Notes: generated by a model from the letters alone, not told the origin. Shown: positions 1 through 11,917, counted from the stretch's first letter. The stretch is DNA of 64,000 bases from Straminergon stramineum (GCA_963920665.1 OY987268.1:11906501-11970500); one strand, 5' to 3'. Numbers and translations are program-made.

Positions 1-2543
1 CCATGATCTTTCATTCCACAATATAAATTCTTGAACTTGCAAACTAAAAAATGCAATTAAGTTGTTCACCATACCAACCTTCTCTATATTGTATTGATAT
101 AACTAATCACCTACAATGGTTGCTCGAAGTCTCAACCAAACTATTGGTGGTTTGCAAGGCATGAATGACAGCTCCAACGTATTATGTATGACTTCCGTGA
201 ACCTCAAGCTTCGTTAGATCAGATTGCACATGTAAGATGTTTTTGTGTTATATGTGTATATGCAAGACTATACCTTGAATATTTGGATTGTCATTCAATT
301 TTTTTGAAATGATCAACATTTTCATTTTATGACTTTTTTTTTGTTGTGCACTTAAAGCCTTCTTATATCCATGCACAACATGCAAACCACACTTTGATTA
401 TAGAATAAGTTTTCATTCAATTTTTCTCTACTAAATTCCAGATACATGTTCCTCACAAGTGGAGTGTAACTCCTTGTTGTGGTTGAAAATCTACAAGCGA
501 TGGAAGCAAAAAAACTCAATCGAGGAAAGAGTCCAGTTCCACAGTCTACATCTATACCTTCTGCTTTACGACCAAAGCATGATTGCTCGGGTATGCAACT
601 CTTGTATTATATGCAGGGGTCCTTGGCATTAAAACGGCTTAGAGGATGGCTTTTGTAAAAATTATATCAAATTAAAAAGACCATAAACTTAGGTGACGAC
701 CAAATTTTTTTTTTAAATGTAGAAAGTGTTGGGTTACATACATATTAGAAAAAATTCACAATATATATGAAGAATTTAAACACTTACGCATAATTTTCAA
801 AATCTATACAAGAAGTTCCCTCTCATTAAAATTAAAATTCATTCATAGTATTTTATTTATAATAAAAAAATCTTAAATTTTTATTAGAAAGTCCAAAAAG
901 TTGGGTAGCTTGTCCTATGATACATGTATTAAAAAACTCATATAATTAGTTTTTTAATGCTATTATTGTCCTCAAAGAATATTCACTTTATGTATATAAT
1001 TACATTTTTGGATTCCTTGTTAAGAGGGCTATAAGAGTTTTCTACATTAAAACAAATTAAATCCCTTGAGATTGGACTAAAATGCATTATAAGTGATTAT
1101 AACGAGGGCCATATAATATGGGAGTTGCGTACCCGGGCATGATTGTGGTCTAAAATAGACCATGATGAAATATTAGCATTGGTGGTTGCAAAAAGAGAAT
1201 TATACCTTGAAGAACTTGACATTTCAGATGGCTGTGATTTGATGTGAAGAGATTCTATCATATAGAAACGCATTTCTTTTGTTGTTATGGTTGTCGGTCA
1301 CTCTCTATGCCCTCGAAATGGTCAATCATGCAATACTATCAATACAAACAATGTATCCATCACCATTCCATTCGGATCAAGATATTCACCATCATGTGCT
1401 CTCAAAGGACCTCCAATATTGCATGTACTATCATCATTAGATACATGTCCGTCTATCATGTACAAGCAAATCGGCAATACTAGAATTAAACGGAAAAGCA
1501 AGTTAGTACATAATGCAATAGTTGAGGCAACCAAGACAAGTGGTGAAATCCTGGCATTGCGCATGAAATAAATGGCTAAAGCAAGTCGCATATTAGAGGG
1601 AAGCAAAATGGAGGTTCAATTGAAGATATTTTCAAAGTTGATGGATTACCAAAGAAAAAAGGACCATAGGCTTTATAAGAACTCTAGAATTGCACAAGAA
1701 AACCCACAATTAGCAATACTCAATCAAAGAGAGATAGTAGAATGTTTGGCAAAACTTTCATCAATCTTAAGCGATGGACTAAAGGTATCATTTACAATAG
1801 AGGGTGTCCCGGTGTCACATATAGCACATGACAAAAATGTTGTACCAATTTTGGAGCACCTCCTTGCTACTACTATTATACCGTAAGAGCTTCGATATAT
1901 CCTACAACCTTTAGGATCAATGGTATCTGAGAATAGAGTCTCACAATAGAATTACAAGCTATCCTCAATTACTTCGAGGCTTGAATGGCTTTATTTTGCC
2001 TACAAACTTGCAACATAGGTTATCTCTTATTAGTTACAGTGCGTGGAATCTTAGAACTTCTAATTTTTTTTTGTAATTTTTTTTGTAATGAAATTAGAGG
2101 AAACAAAAAGATTTCAATGACATGCTTGCAAACTCAATAAGTCTTGAAAAGACTAATGTCAATTAATATATTTTAAAAAATAATTGATGTGCATGAAATT
2201 CCATTGTAATGAAATACAAATGCACAAAAAAGTATTATGGCATATGGGTATTTGGAATTCAATCTATGACATAAAGACAAATGGGAAAAAAGAAATGAAA
2301 AATAAAAAGCCTTGTGTTTAAATATTGTGTACAAATGAATAAAAATTCAATGTGAGACAAAAAGACAAATGCTCAAGAGAGATGCATAACATACTTGCAC
2401 TTTGTAATAACAAAGGTTCCTTATAGTAGCTAGATAACCCTCAAATGTTGCATGCTTCTCTTACCATCTTATCATCTCTACATCATCACCTTTAGCATTC
2501 GTTGCCTAAAATGTTTGAGTCTCTTCATTCTCCACCTCGCCAT
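1..2543. other. AT-rich intergenic stretch, no intact gene
   Basis: No intact gene is visible. Short broken reading frames occur at about 90-240 and 480-600 on the plus strand, but I recognise no family in them. The only coherent coding-like stretch is at 1488-1886 and is listed separately. The rest is AT-rich sequence with stops in all frames. Confidence 0.6.
1488..1886 (+). pseudogene. Degenerate Lys/Glu-rich ORF, possible tail of a transposon-associated protein
   Basis: A plus-strand frame reads KRKSKLVHNAIVEATKTSG, meets one stop at about 1570, and goes on in the same frame for 104 residues to about 1884. The composition (a basic KRKS start, then a charged helical stretch with repeated Met, Leu and Lys) resembles the C-terminal tails of plant SANT/MYB-like proteins encoded beside transposases. 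No DNA-binding domain is visible upstream, so the family is not established. It may instead be a fragment of an unrelated gene. The internal stop and the absence of splice signals argue that it is not functional. Confidence 0.3.
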
Positions 2544-2865
2544 CACTATAACAAAACATAATTAAAAAAACGCACTCAAGTTTGAGTGCGGTTCTTCAGA
2601 CCATGTTTTTGTGCAAGCCCACTATGCACACAACCATCTTCTTTTGGGATTTTTGACTACAATTTTTAGAATTTTGGAGCGTGTAATATATTGTTGGAAA
2701 GGTCTTTTCAATACCTTTCTAATGGTATGCTCCAAAATTCTAAAAATTGTAGTAAAAAATTGCAAAAGAAGCTAATGGCCCACTACACATGCATGCTCAA
2801 AAACGTGGTCAAAAGAGTTGCACTCAAATTTCCGTGTGGTTTTTTTTACCATGTTTTGTTATAGT
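2544..2865. mobile_element. CACTA-type MITE, copy 1
   Basis: The left end is CACTATAACAAAACAT and the right end is the inverted ATGTTTTGTTATAGT. The whole unit is close to an inverted repeat: segments about GCACTCAA, CCAAAATTCTAAAAATTG and GCCCACTA occur on both arms in opposite orientation. A second copy lies at 28421-28616. The CACTA-like terminus points to the En/Spm superfamily. It is non-coding, and the 3-bp target duplication is not clear for this copy. Confidence 0.75.
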
Positions 2866-3720
2866 TCGTGAAGCCCCTTTTGTCTCAATACCTCCAATAG
2901 TTGTTGCACATCTTCTCTACTCTAGGCCAATAGTATGTTTTACAAGATAGCACAACATATTATTACATGCAATAGGAACATAAACTTTCAGATTGAACAT
3001 TAGCAGGATTTCATGAAAAGTCTACTTTGAGATTCCAAAAGTATTTTTACAACACATCAACTATACCGAAGCCTTCAGTTGAAAAGTCTTTTAGTCACCA
3101 TCAGGTTCCACATATTCCTATCTAATGTCATTAGCCATGGCAGAGTTGAATGCCCAGAGTCCCCTAAAATGTACGAAGAAAATCCATCCATTGAGTGACG
3201 AGGGTCAAACAAATTATTATACTATACAAGGTTGTAGTCTAAATTTTGCCTATCTTGCAAACACCCAAAACTACAGTAAAGGGGTTGAAAATCTAGGGAT
3301 TGGTCAAATAGTCTAACATGTTGTGGCTAAAGTTACTTGTGTCTTAGAATAAAATGGATTTTACACTTGATTAACATAAAATAGTGGTAATGATTTGTCT
3401 ACACTCTTATTTTCAAGGATGTAATTTTTTGGTCATTCCATCACCTATGATGTAGATGAATGAATGCAGTCTTGATTCTATCTAATAGGGGCTCATTTGA
3501 CAAATCATCTAGGATATTAAACCACAATTCATCAATATGCAAATGCTTTAGACCTAATTTAATGCAAAGATATAATTATATAATATAAGATTTATATAAA
3601 TAAATATTTATTTATTTATATTTATATTTTTTGGTACACAATTCCATAATTATTGGTGAAATACATTATCATAACAAATTGCCTCGCTCACTACTTACTA
3701 ACCAAATTACTAATTAAAAT
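2866..3720. other. Intergenic, nothing recognised
   Basis: AT-rich DNA with no conserved frame, splice pattern or clear repeat. The 63-residue open frame near 3125 has no recognisable domain and is probably chance. Confidence 0.5.
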
Positions 3721-4044
3721 CATTAGGGGGGATTTTAATGCAAAGGAAGGTTGATTTAGGATTGTTCTCCTACTTGTTCCCCTTGCTTTTTGGGAACTCT
3801 GGACCAACCACTATTGTTAGTAATTTTTCATTTTTTTTCAAAAATTTCAAAAAATGTTTAAAAACTGAAAACAAAATAGTTTTCTTAAAAAGAATATTAA
3901 ATAATTATAGAAATAATCAAATAATTAATATTATCTGGCATGGCATGGTCTCAACCATGTTAGATTGCTGATGTGGCAAGTTCCCACAGTCCGGGAACCC
4001 TGGGGAATTCTCAAGCTTCTTATGCCCTCAAATCTCTTCTAATG
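3721..4044. mobile_element. MITE with CATTA ends, copy 1
   Basis: The unit starts CATTAGGGGGGATTTT and ends CTCAAATCTCTTCTAATG. Just inside both ends lies a GGGAAC/GTTCCC inverted motif, and GGCAAGTTCCCACA is found near the right end. The same architecture and right end recur at 29714-30051, where the element sits inside a TTAA-flanked element whose sister copy lacks it. That confirms mobility of the family. It has no coding capacity and its superfamily is uncertain. Confidence 0.65.
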
Positions 4045-5184
4045 GCTCAAAAAAATTCGTCCAATCCTACAAAAAATTGTCCCCAACTAAATGCAAGGTA
4101 TGAGTGTGTATTTGAGGTCTTTAAACAACATCATCTACATATAATGCAACAATTAGTTGATCTTATTAAGCCACAATCATATAAGCATAAATTCATATTT
4201 TGAACATTTACTATGGTTTACCATTATTCATGTTCTTTTCCTCTTGACAAACTTCCTAGAATAAAAATTGGTATCCTATTATACCAATTGACAATTAGTC
4301 TTTACCATTATCATTTCATTTTAATTTGACTAATTGTTAATCCCTAATTCAGTTGGCATAGGCCTCAGTCCTCCAAAGACCATGACTATCTCTAGTTAAT
4401 TTAATGTTGTACTTAAAATATTCTCCTCATAATAAGCCTAGTTTTCATTCTACAATTTTTCGAGATATAACCAAGTATTCAATTACTTCCAACAATCTCC
4501 CTTGGGTGATTAAGGTTGCGGGTACTAGATGATTGTTTTTTATTCATACACATACAAATATTCCACATAAATTTCTTATAGATTTACAATTCATCTTTCA
4601 AATTGCTAAATTACTAATCAATGTCAATTATAACTGCTAACAACTTGACCCCAAGACAACAAAGATTTCGATCCAACTAATTACAATTATTTATCCCACA
4701 CATGCCCAAATTAGAGTACTCAAAATTCGCATTACATAAACAAATTTAATAAGGTAATTGGTCAAGAGTTGCCCCACCACTTGAATGCAAAATCCTAGAG
4801 TAGCATTTTCATGCCAATCATTGTGCAAACTAGTTGGCCATCTCCTTGAATTCCTCATTCCATCTTTAGATTCCGAGTTACATTCATATAGGCATCACAA
4901 CAAGGCAACTAAAAACAATTTGTCACAAGTACTCACAAACCAAATCCAATCACTGAATTCACCTCATAGCTTGCTTCAAGAAACAAAAGAACCAAATATT
5001 TGCAAGACAAATCATTAAAGAATGAATTGAAATTTCATGAAGGAGTTAACTTCACAAGATTTGACAAATTTTAATCCCCCAAAAAGAACATCAAGAAAAG
5101 GGGGGGAAATCCCCCAAATTGCTAGACTATAACATGAAGAAGAAGAATTGTTTGTAACCAATCTTCAAACAAGTTGTCAACCAA
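4045..5184. other. Intergenic, nothing recognised
   Basis: AT-rich sequence with scattered stops. The open frame at 4785-5018 (77 residues) has no domain that I recognise. No RNA gene or clear repeat is seen. Confidence 0.5.
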
Positions 5185-5192
5185 TACTAACC

Positions 5193-5476
5193 CTTGGGGG
5201 GGTGAGCAGTTGGAGTAGCAACATACGTGCAAATAAATGATAGGGTATTTTAAAAACATGGGGGCTAAAAATTATAAATGGGTTTAGAGTAATATAGGGT
5301 ATCAAAAATAGCATTTGATGTCTTTAAAGTATTATAGGGTATAGAATAATAGGGCCCATTTGAAAATTACATAATAATAGCATGTGAAAAAATAATAATA
5401 ATTCATACCCCCCCTATAAAATAGTGGTTGTTTACACCTATATCCTTATTTTTTTAACACATTGACCCCCCCCAAG
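5193..5476 (-). mobile_element. hAT-like MITE, copy A, with 8-bp TSD
   Basis: A 284-bp element is bounded by CTTGGGGGGG at the left and CCCCCCCCAAG at the right. It is flanked by a perfect 8-bp direct duplication, TACTAACC, at 5185-5192 and 5477-5484. The interior is the reverse complement of copies B (5972-6263) and C (8949-9244). An 8-bp duplication with short inverted ends is the hAT hallmark. It has no ORF. Confidence 0.85.
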
Positions 5477-5705
5477 TACTAACCTCCATTCAAAGTCTCC
5501 TCTTATCAACAAGTCAATCCTACTTAGTCAATAAGGTAAGTAGTTCGACAATTTGTTTCTTTTACATGAACATACAAAAATGAACCATTTACATATTTTT
5601 CTCACTACCAAAGACAATAGTTACAACTTCAAAAATTTGAAGCATCTACAAAGACAATAAAGGGAAGAATGACAAAGAATGCAAGAATCATTAGTAGATC
5701 CAAGC

Positions 5706-5943
5706 AGAGGGGTGCTATTATGTGAGCCCATGAGCCTATAATATTATACACCTATGTTATAGGTGTATATACTATAGAAACCATCTATAATTATAGGATA
5801 TATATATGTTGCAAATACCCATAATGTAGGTGTTTATGATATATACACCTTCTATAGTGTGTAGTATCTATATTATAGGTACCTATAATGTAGGCTCAAT
5901 ACTCACAAGCTCGCATTCTTGGGCTCACATACTAGCACCGTCT
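5706..5943. mobile_element. Mutator-like MITE with 9-bp TSD
   Basis: A 238-bp element has inverted ends of about 23 bp (left AGAGGGGTGCTATTATGTGA; the right end is its inverse with a few changes). It is flanked by the perfect 9-bp direct duplication GATCCAAGC at 5697-5705 and 5944-5952. Nine-bp duplications are characteristic of the Mutator superfamily. The interior is a run of short palindromic units around TATAGGTGTATATA and ATTATAGGTACCTATA. The larger element at 6400-8119 shares the GCATGTGAGCC-type end. Confidence 0.85.
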
Positions 5944-5971
5944 GATCCAAGCATTCCTAGAAAGAGGTCAA

Positions 5972-6263
5972 CTCAAGGGGGTCAATGTGTTAAAAAAAAT
6001 AAGGATATAGATGCGAACAACCACTATTTTATGGGGGGGTATGAATTATTATTTTTTTCACATGCTATCAATATGTAATTTTCTAATGGGCCCTATTATT
6101 CCATACTCTATAATACTTTTTAAAAGATGTCCAATTCCATTTTTGATACCCTATATTACTCTAAACCCCTTTATAATTTTTAGCCCCCATGCTTTTAAAA
6201 TACCCTATCATTTGTTCGCACATATGTTGCTACTCCAACTGCTCACTACCCCCCTCCCTCGAG
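5972..6263 (+). mobile_element. hAT-like MITE, copy B, with 8-bp TSD
   Basis: A 292-bp element starts CTCAAGGGGGTCAATGTG and ends ACTACCCCCCTCCCTCGAG. It is flanked by the perfect duplication GAGGTCAA at 5964-5971 and 6264-6271. It is the same family as the elements at 5193 (inverted) and 8949. Confidence 0.85.
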
Positions 6264-6579
6264 GAGGTCAAGAAAGTATTTCTTGCTATCTACTACAACT
6301 TGATAATGGAGACCATATCCACCCAATTTAAAATAGTAGATACTAGCAACCCCATGATGTAGCTTCCAAATTGAAATATGCATAGAGTATTGCCCCTACC
6401 ATAGTTGCTAGCATGTGAGCCTATAGAATGCCGATTAGGATTTTTTCTTGTAAATTTTTGGTTGATTTTGAGGTGTCTTTGATTGTTTTTGACTTAATTG
6501 TTTGCATATTTTTTGTCTTAATTATGTTTTAATGGGCTGATTGACTTTCTATTTGGTGTGTTTTTGGATGGTGAATGAA

Positions 6580-7650
6580 TTTTTGAATGAATGATTGTAC
6601 TGATTTGGATGGGTGGTGTCCTAATTGGAATGGTTCAGTTGTCCAACCAAGTTCCAAATTTTTTAAGTAGTAATCCAAATAGGGTGCTGATTTATTCCAA
6701 GTTAGATTGTATGTGGGGTGAGTGTCTAGTCCAGTTGGCTATTTTGAAAGTTAATTCCAATTTGGGATTGTTTGTGTAGTTGGATAGTTGCCTATGCAGT
6801 TCCAATTGGGTAGTTAACCGGTCGTTGGGTTGTCACTTCCAATTTGGTAACCGCCAAGTTTGGAATTCCTATTTGGTCTGATTTTTATTTCATTTGTCTT
6901 TACCCACTGATGAGAGTTCCAGTTGGAGTCCTAGCCAAGTAGTGTTGTGTATTTCTTTGTTTTGGAAGTGTTTCCAAGTTGGTTGTGTGTATTATTTGAT
7001 TGGATGTGTGATGTTTGAGTGTTTTGGGACTGTATGTTTATATCCTAGTTGGATGTTTGCATTGGGAGAAGTTTGTAATGAAGTGTGCTGAGAAGAATGA
7101 GAAAGTGAGTGGAGAAGATGAGTCAGTAATGAAATTAAGCAATGAGAAGTGAGTAAGATCTAATTGAGGATTATTGATGATAGAGATCAAGTATTCCAAT
7201 TAGGACAAAGATTAAAAAATAAAAATAAAACTTAATAAATAAAATAAAAAAATAAAAATGTATGTTTGGGTGATGAGAATGAGTGTGGAGAATGTTCCAA
7301 GTTGGAATGCTGTGGAGCAATGAGAAGAATTGATTGGAGATTTTTGAGAGGAAACTTTGATTGTAATGGTGATTTAATCACCAATTCAGAAATAAAAATA
7401 ATAGAGTATTTAAGTTGAATTGGTGTATTTGATGGAATGTGACTTGTGCTAATTTAAGTCAACATCCAAATTGGGTTTGCAATGTCATTGTAGTTATGTT
7501 TTTGGGTATGGAATTCCAAGTTGGGTTATTGAATAAGTCAAGATATTTGATTTTAGATATAGAACCTATTAGCATAGAAATATCCTACTTGACCGTCTCC
7601 CATGGAACGAACTTATTATACTAATAGGATAGTTTCCAATTCGGTCATCA
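6580..7650 (+). repeat. Region rich in CCAA-n-TTGG palindromes
   Basis: Many short near-palindromes of the type CCAATTTGG, CCAAGTTGG and TCCAATTGGG occur at irregular spacing and are often preceded by TT or GT. The stretch is otherwise G/T-rich and pyrimidine-poor compared with its surroundings. It lies entirely inside the Mutator-like element at 6400-8119. There is no coding signal. Confidence 0.55.
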
Positions 7651-7689
7651 TCCTTCTTCAACAAAGCCTAGGATCTTGAGTCTATGAGC

Positions 7690-8050
7690 TTAGGAGCCTA
7701 GGCTCCTATGTTATTGGTATTTTCCATAATTATAGGATGTTTATAATTATGGTTGTCTATGTTGTAGGTACCTATATTATAAGCACCTTCCATGGTTATA
7801 GGAAGTTAATATTATAGGTGTCTATATTGTAAGTATCTATGTTATGAGTACCTTCTATGTTTTTAGGATGTTTATATAATAAGTGCCTAATTATATTATA
7901 GGTGTCTATGCTTGAGGTACCTATATTATAGGCAACTTCCATGGTTATAGCATATTTATATTATAGGTACCTATGTTACAAGCACCTTATGTGGTTGTAG
8001 GGTACTCATATTATAAGTAGGTATGTTATAAACACCTTCAATAGTTGTAG
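7690..8050 (+). repeat. Degenerate tandem array (TATTATAGGTACCTATATTAT type)
   Basis: About eight degenerate units carry the motif ATTATAGGTACCTATATTAT or TTATAGGTGTCTATATTGT, alternating with CACCTTCCATGGTTATAGG. It occupies the right part of the Mutator-like element. The same motif occurs inside the small MITE at 5706-5943, which supports a common family. Confidence 0.65.
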
Positions 8051-8383
8051 AATATCTACTTACACCTAAGCTCAAGGATCATAGGCTCTCATTTCTAGGC
8101 TCACATGCTAGTGTTGTTGTTGCCCCTACAACACTTGACAACCTACAAAGGTCTTTGAAAGCAAACTATTTGTCAAGTTGCTTCAAACTGACAAGTCATA
8201 CTATTCATGGCACATGACCTCATTAATGGCATAGACAATGTCTTTTAAAATCTTTGAAACCACACTTGTGCTAACTGCAAACATCTTTGAGTATATGAGT
8301 AAGGGAGCTCTTTGAGCTAATTTAAATAACATGCATGCTACTCAGACATTGGCAAGAATTGCTAGCCTATAATAGACATCTTA

Positions 8384-8631
8384 CATTAGAAAAAATTTCG
8401 ACCCTGAAAGGGGCCATTTCGCAGTGCCTATACAAAAAATATTTTTCAAAAAAATAAAAATAAAAATTGGAAAATCGCCATATCTGATGTGGTTCCACTA
8501 GTGCCACATCATTTCTGTGAAAAAAAATAAAAATTTAATTCATTAAATTTTTTTGAATTTTTTTTTTCCCTAATTGCACCACTGTAGCAACAAAGTCACG
8601 GCCTCTTCCAGGGTCAAAATTTTTTGTAATG
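8384..8631. mobile_element. MITE with CATTA ends and about 32-bp TIRs
   Basis: The left end CATTAGAAAAAATTTCGACC continues into CTGAAAGGGGCC. The right end is its inverse (GGCCTCTTCCAGGGTCAAAA, then TTTTTTGTAATG). The 248-bp unit is AT-rich inside and non-coding. No clear target duplication was found. Confidence 0.7.
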
Positions 8632-8948
8632 CTTCTCAATATGAAGCTTTAATATTTCTACAAGAGTGAAGGTTGCTCTTTTGGTCATTCAAAAGTTTGT
8701 CAACCAAAGGTCATCATGGTATTGTTCAAGAAGAAAGCGAGATAACTATGTAGTAGACCTTGGTTTTACCCAATATCCCAAATCTTCGCAAAAAATGGAA
8801 AAAACAAAGTACAACCTAGTATAATGGACTAATGGAGTGCAATAGAGGTTGTTGGATCAAGGTCATGAACACTATGATTGCTCCTGAGTGATTGCTAAAT
8901 TCAATGTAGGGGATGAAGAAATCGAATACATCCTCCTCAATTTCATCT

Positions 8949-9244
8949 CTCAAGGGGGTCAGTGTGTTAAAAAAATAAGGATATAGGTGCGAACAACCAC
9001 TATTTTATAGGGGGGTATGAATTATTATTAATTTTTTTTTCACATGTTATCATTATGTGATTTTCTAATGGGACATATTATTCATACCCTATAACACTTT
9101 AAAGACGTCCAATGCCATTTTCAATACCCTATATTACTCTAAACCCATTTATAATTTTTAGCCCCCATGTTTTTAAAATACCCTATCATTTGTTCGCATG
9201 TATGTTGCTACTTCAACCACTCACTACCCCTCCCCCCCTCTGAG
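8949..9244 (+). mobile_element. hAT-like MITE, copy C, with 8-bp TSD
   Basis: A 296-bp element starts CTCAAGGGGGTCAGTGTG and ends CCCCTCCCCCCCTCTGAG. It is flanked by the perfect 8-bp duplication TTTCATCT at 8941-8948 and 9245-9252. It is the third member of the family at 5193 and 5972. Confidence 0.87.
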
Positions 9245-9564
9245 TTTCATCTATAGTGTGCATTTCTAGAGCATTGTTGGAATTGAGGAGGAAAAAAAGT
9301 ATAGTAGAGAAAATGGCAATGAGATCATGAAACGTTGTAGAGTCTGCCATTGTTAACATGGAGATTGCAAACACAATCTCTATCACAAAATCTTGATAAA
9401 GACTTCAATTCGAATCGCAATAATGAACTATAGAAGAAACACAAAATACTTGAATTCTTATCTAAAAAGAAAAAAAAATATGCTAAATGAGATGAAGCAA
9501 TTGGAATTCAAGATTTATACTCTAAGAATGTTAAGTGATCAATATATCACCAAACAAGTCATAG

Positions 9565-9617
9565 CCTACCAAATCATACTCCTACCAAATCATACTCCTA
9601 CCAAATCATACTCCTAC
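9565..9617 (+). repeat. Three-unit 16-bp tandem repeat
   Basis: CCTACCAAATCATACT is repeated three times without mismatch, followed by a partial fourth unit. The surrounding 9.25-9.88 kb holds no recognised gene. Confidence 0.85.
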
Positions 9618-10361
9618 AAAATTAGAAACAATTTCTGCTTTGATAATTTGGCATAAGCTTATTTTTAATCTAGCAAAGGCAAAATGAAAAAAAATGAAGC
9701 AATTAGTAGAGGTCTTTACATATTTTGCAACCAAAGAGCAAAGTGTCCAATGTTGATCTCCTTTGATTTTACTTCGGTCTCCCTCTTCCATATCCTTTGA
9801 TGATCACATAGAACAAACAAGTCATAGTTTCTGACCAAGTGTGTTGCAGTAAGGGAAGACTATACAAGAGCACTGATCACAACTAACACTAGAAGAAACC
9901 CACCTTTTTTTGATGTTAGCATTGAACAAGGGTGTTTTTCAAAACATGAGTAAGAAGATGGGATTGTGGCCTAGAGAGTCAAAATCCACATTGATGTCGA
10001 AGGAAATATGTGGATGTTGATGACATAACAAGTTGATGTCGTGTATAACAGTGGTGTTTGTGATACATTAGAAAAAACATAGTCGTGTTTTTAAAATGTC
10101 TAATAAAACAACAATCTACTACATTGGCAACACCTTTTGGTTTGACAATGGGTAACTTAGTAAAGTTATTGTGGGCTAGGGTAAAATGTAGACTACATGT
10201 GAAAAATATAGAGGAAGTATAACTCCTTGGGAGGCTTTTGAAAAAAGATTGCATGGAGGGAAAAAAATAGCAAAATGACTACATTTTCCATTGCACTTCC
10301 AATGTAGCTTTAATTGTATTTACAAGTCCTAAAAAATTAGTCTAATGCATTTTGTATTCTC

Positions 10362-10433
10362 CACTAGAAGAAAACCTTGTTGCTTTCAACAAAATCTAGG
10401 TTTTGTTGAAAGCATTAAGGTTTTCTTCTAGTG
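10362..10433. mobile_element. 72-bp hairpin CACTA micro-element
   Basis: A nearly perfect inverted repeat with arms of about 33 nt runs from CACTAGAAGAAAACCTT to AAGGTTTTCTTCTAGTG, with only a short TCTAGG loop. It shares its first dozen bases with the ends of the surrounding CACTA element, so it may be an internal deletion derivative or an independent insertion. Confidence 0.75.
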
Positions 10434-10749
10434 ATCTAATTTTCATAAATATGTATTTCTATTGTCCCATATACTTTTAAATTGAACATAAATTGTTCTC
10501 AATGTAGAAGATCATTTTTCCAATGATGTATGGAATTCAATCAATCCTATTTTCATTCAAGTTCTTGTGTTTACTTTCTTGTAACCAACAAGACATAATA
10601 ATTAGGAATTGAAAAATGATTTTGCTATTTGTTGTGGTTTGTATTGAAGTAATTTCATTCCTCCTTGGCATGGCATCCAATAAGGATGAAGTGGCATAGC
10701 ACATCAACACACTTTGACACCATTTGAAAATTGGAACAATGTTTTCGAA

Positions 10750-10824
10750 GACATCAACTGAGAAGTCATCTGAGAAGTCATCTGAGAAGTCAACTAAGAA
10801 ATCAATTGAGATGTCAACTACGAC
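10750..10824 (+). repeat. 12-bp tandem repeat
   Basis: About six units of the type AAGTCATCTGAG, with AAGTCAACTAAG-type variants, lie in tandem inside the CACTA element. Confidence 0.75.
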
Positions 10825-11917
10825 ATCCTAATCTTTTTTGTAACATTAACTTCAACATCAACTTTGTGTAATTCAAAAAATTCATATATCCCATATGGTT
10901 TGTCTTCCTTCCTACTACCCCTCTTGTATAAATAACTTGTCTTGTTTTGTCAGTATACTCACAATAAGTGGCTTTTTAAGCCATGTGACATAAATACCAA
11001 GTATAGTGTATTGTGTATGATATATAATATATATGGCAAATTGTGTACTATGTATGGTGTATGGCAAAGTTGATGTTGTACAGTGTCCCAAAAAATGTTG
11101 TTGACGTCGAATCTTTTAACTGAAAAAATGTCTCAAAAAATTCTTGATGTTGAAGTTGATGTCGCTAAAAACAGTATCAAAATTCTTCTTGACTTCTAAG
11201 TTGATGTTGCTCAAAAATTCTATTAATCTTCTCAAATATCATGACATCAAGTGCTATGTAAACTGCCACATCATCTCTAGATTGGGTGAAAAAAATCCCA
11301 TATGGCATTGCCCCACCTCTGTGGTGCTTATATAGAGGTGACGTTGCCACATGGTGCACTTTTGGCACCTTCTTTGGCCATGTTTGTGTAGACATTGCTC
11401 TAATAACAAGGCACATTTTTTTAGATTTTTGCATGTTTTTCCATGTCAATCTTGATGTATTTTTTTAGACATTCACGGGGCATACCTGACATTAGAAAAA
11501 ACATATGTCTACGTTTTTAAGACATCCAAAAAAATGTGGGTTTCTTCTAGTGTAGGGAACCACAACAAGAATAAGATTCTTTCAAATGCATATGAGATTG
11601 ACAAGGGGGGCAAGTGCTTTGGGTTTCAAAAGACAAGTCACTATGTTAAAGGGACTTCATCTAACAAGTAGTAACGACACTAAAGTTATAAGATCTTACA
11701 TTTGGTGTGATTGCTACTAAAATTGGGGTGCTTCATAAAGTGATGTGGCATGCTAATTTGAAACATGTAGGAACATAAAGTAACTTGCAATTATCTTAAA
11801 AATTCTAAATATCTAGGGAATCCACTTGTGCCATGGCAGTTGTGTGAATAGCTTTTAGCTTGTTGCTATACAAAATAAGCAATTCATACCTTTAGGTAGG
11901 CTATTTGTTTGTTTGTT

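Larger units (their letters stand above)
6400..8119. mobile_element. Large non-coding Mutator-like element
   Basis: The left end contains CTAGCATGTGAGCCTATAG and the right end its inverse, CTAGGCTCACATGCTAG. TTGCCCCTAC occurs directly outside both ends (6390-6399 and 8120-8129), giving a 9-10 bp target duplication. The left two thirds (about 6580-7650) is full of degenerate CCAA(G/T)TTGG-type motifs. The right third (about 7690-8050) is a degenerate array of ATTATAGGTACCTATATTAT-like units. I see no transposase, so it is a non-autonomous element carrying filler of unknown origin. Confidence 0.75.
9887..11552. mobile_element. Non-autonomous CACTA element, 1.67 kb
   Basis: The left end is CACTAGAAGAAACCCAC and the right end its inverse GTGGGTTTCTTCTAGTG, a 17-bp perfect terminal inverted repeat beginning CACTA. 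The 3-bp flanks (TAA and TAG) do not match exactly. The interior has no transposase. It contains sub-repeats such as CATTAGAAAAAACATA (near 10069 and 11493), a 12-bp tandem array at 10750-10824 and a nested hairpin MITE at 10362-10433. Confidence 0.78.

Noticed and set aside
9565..9617. CRISPR-like short repeat
   Set aside because: The three 16-bp units are directly contiguous with no spacers, in a eukaryotic genome; it is a simple tandem repeat.
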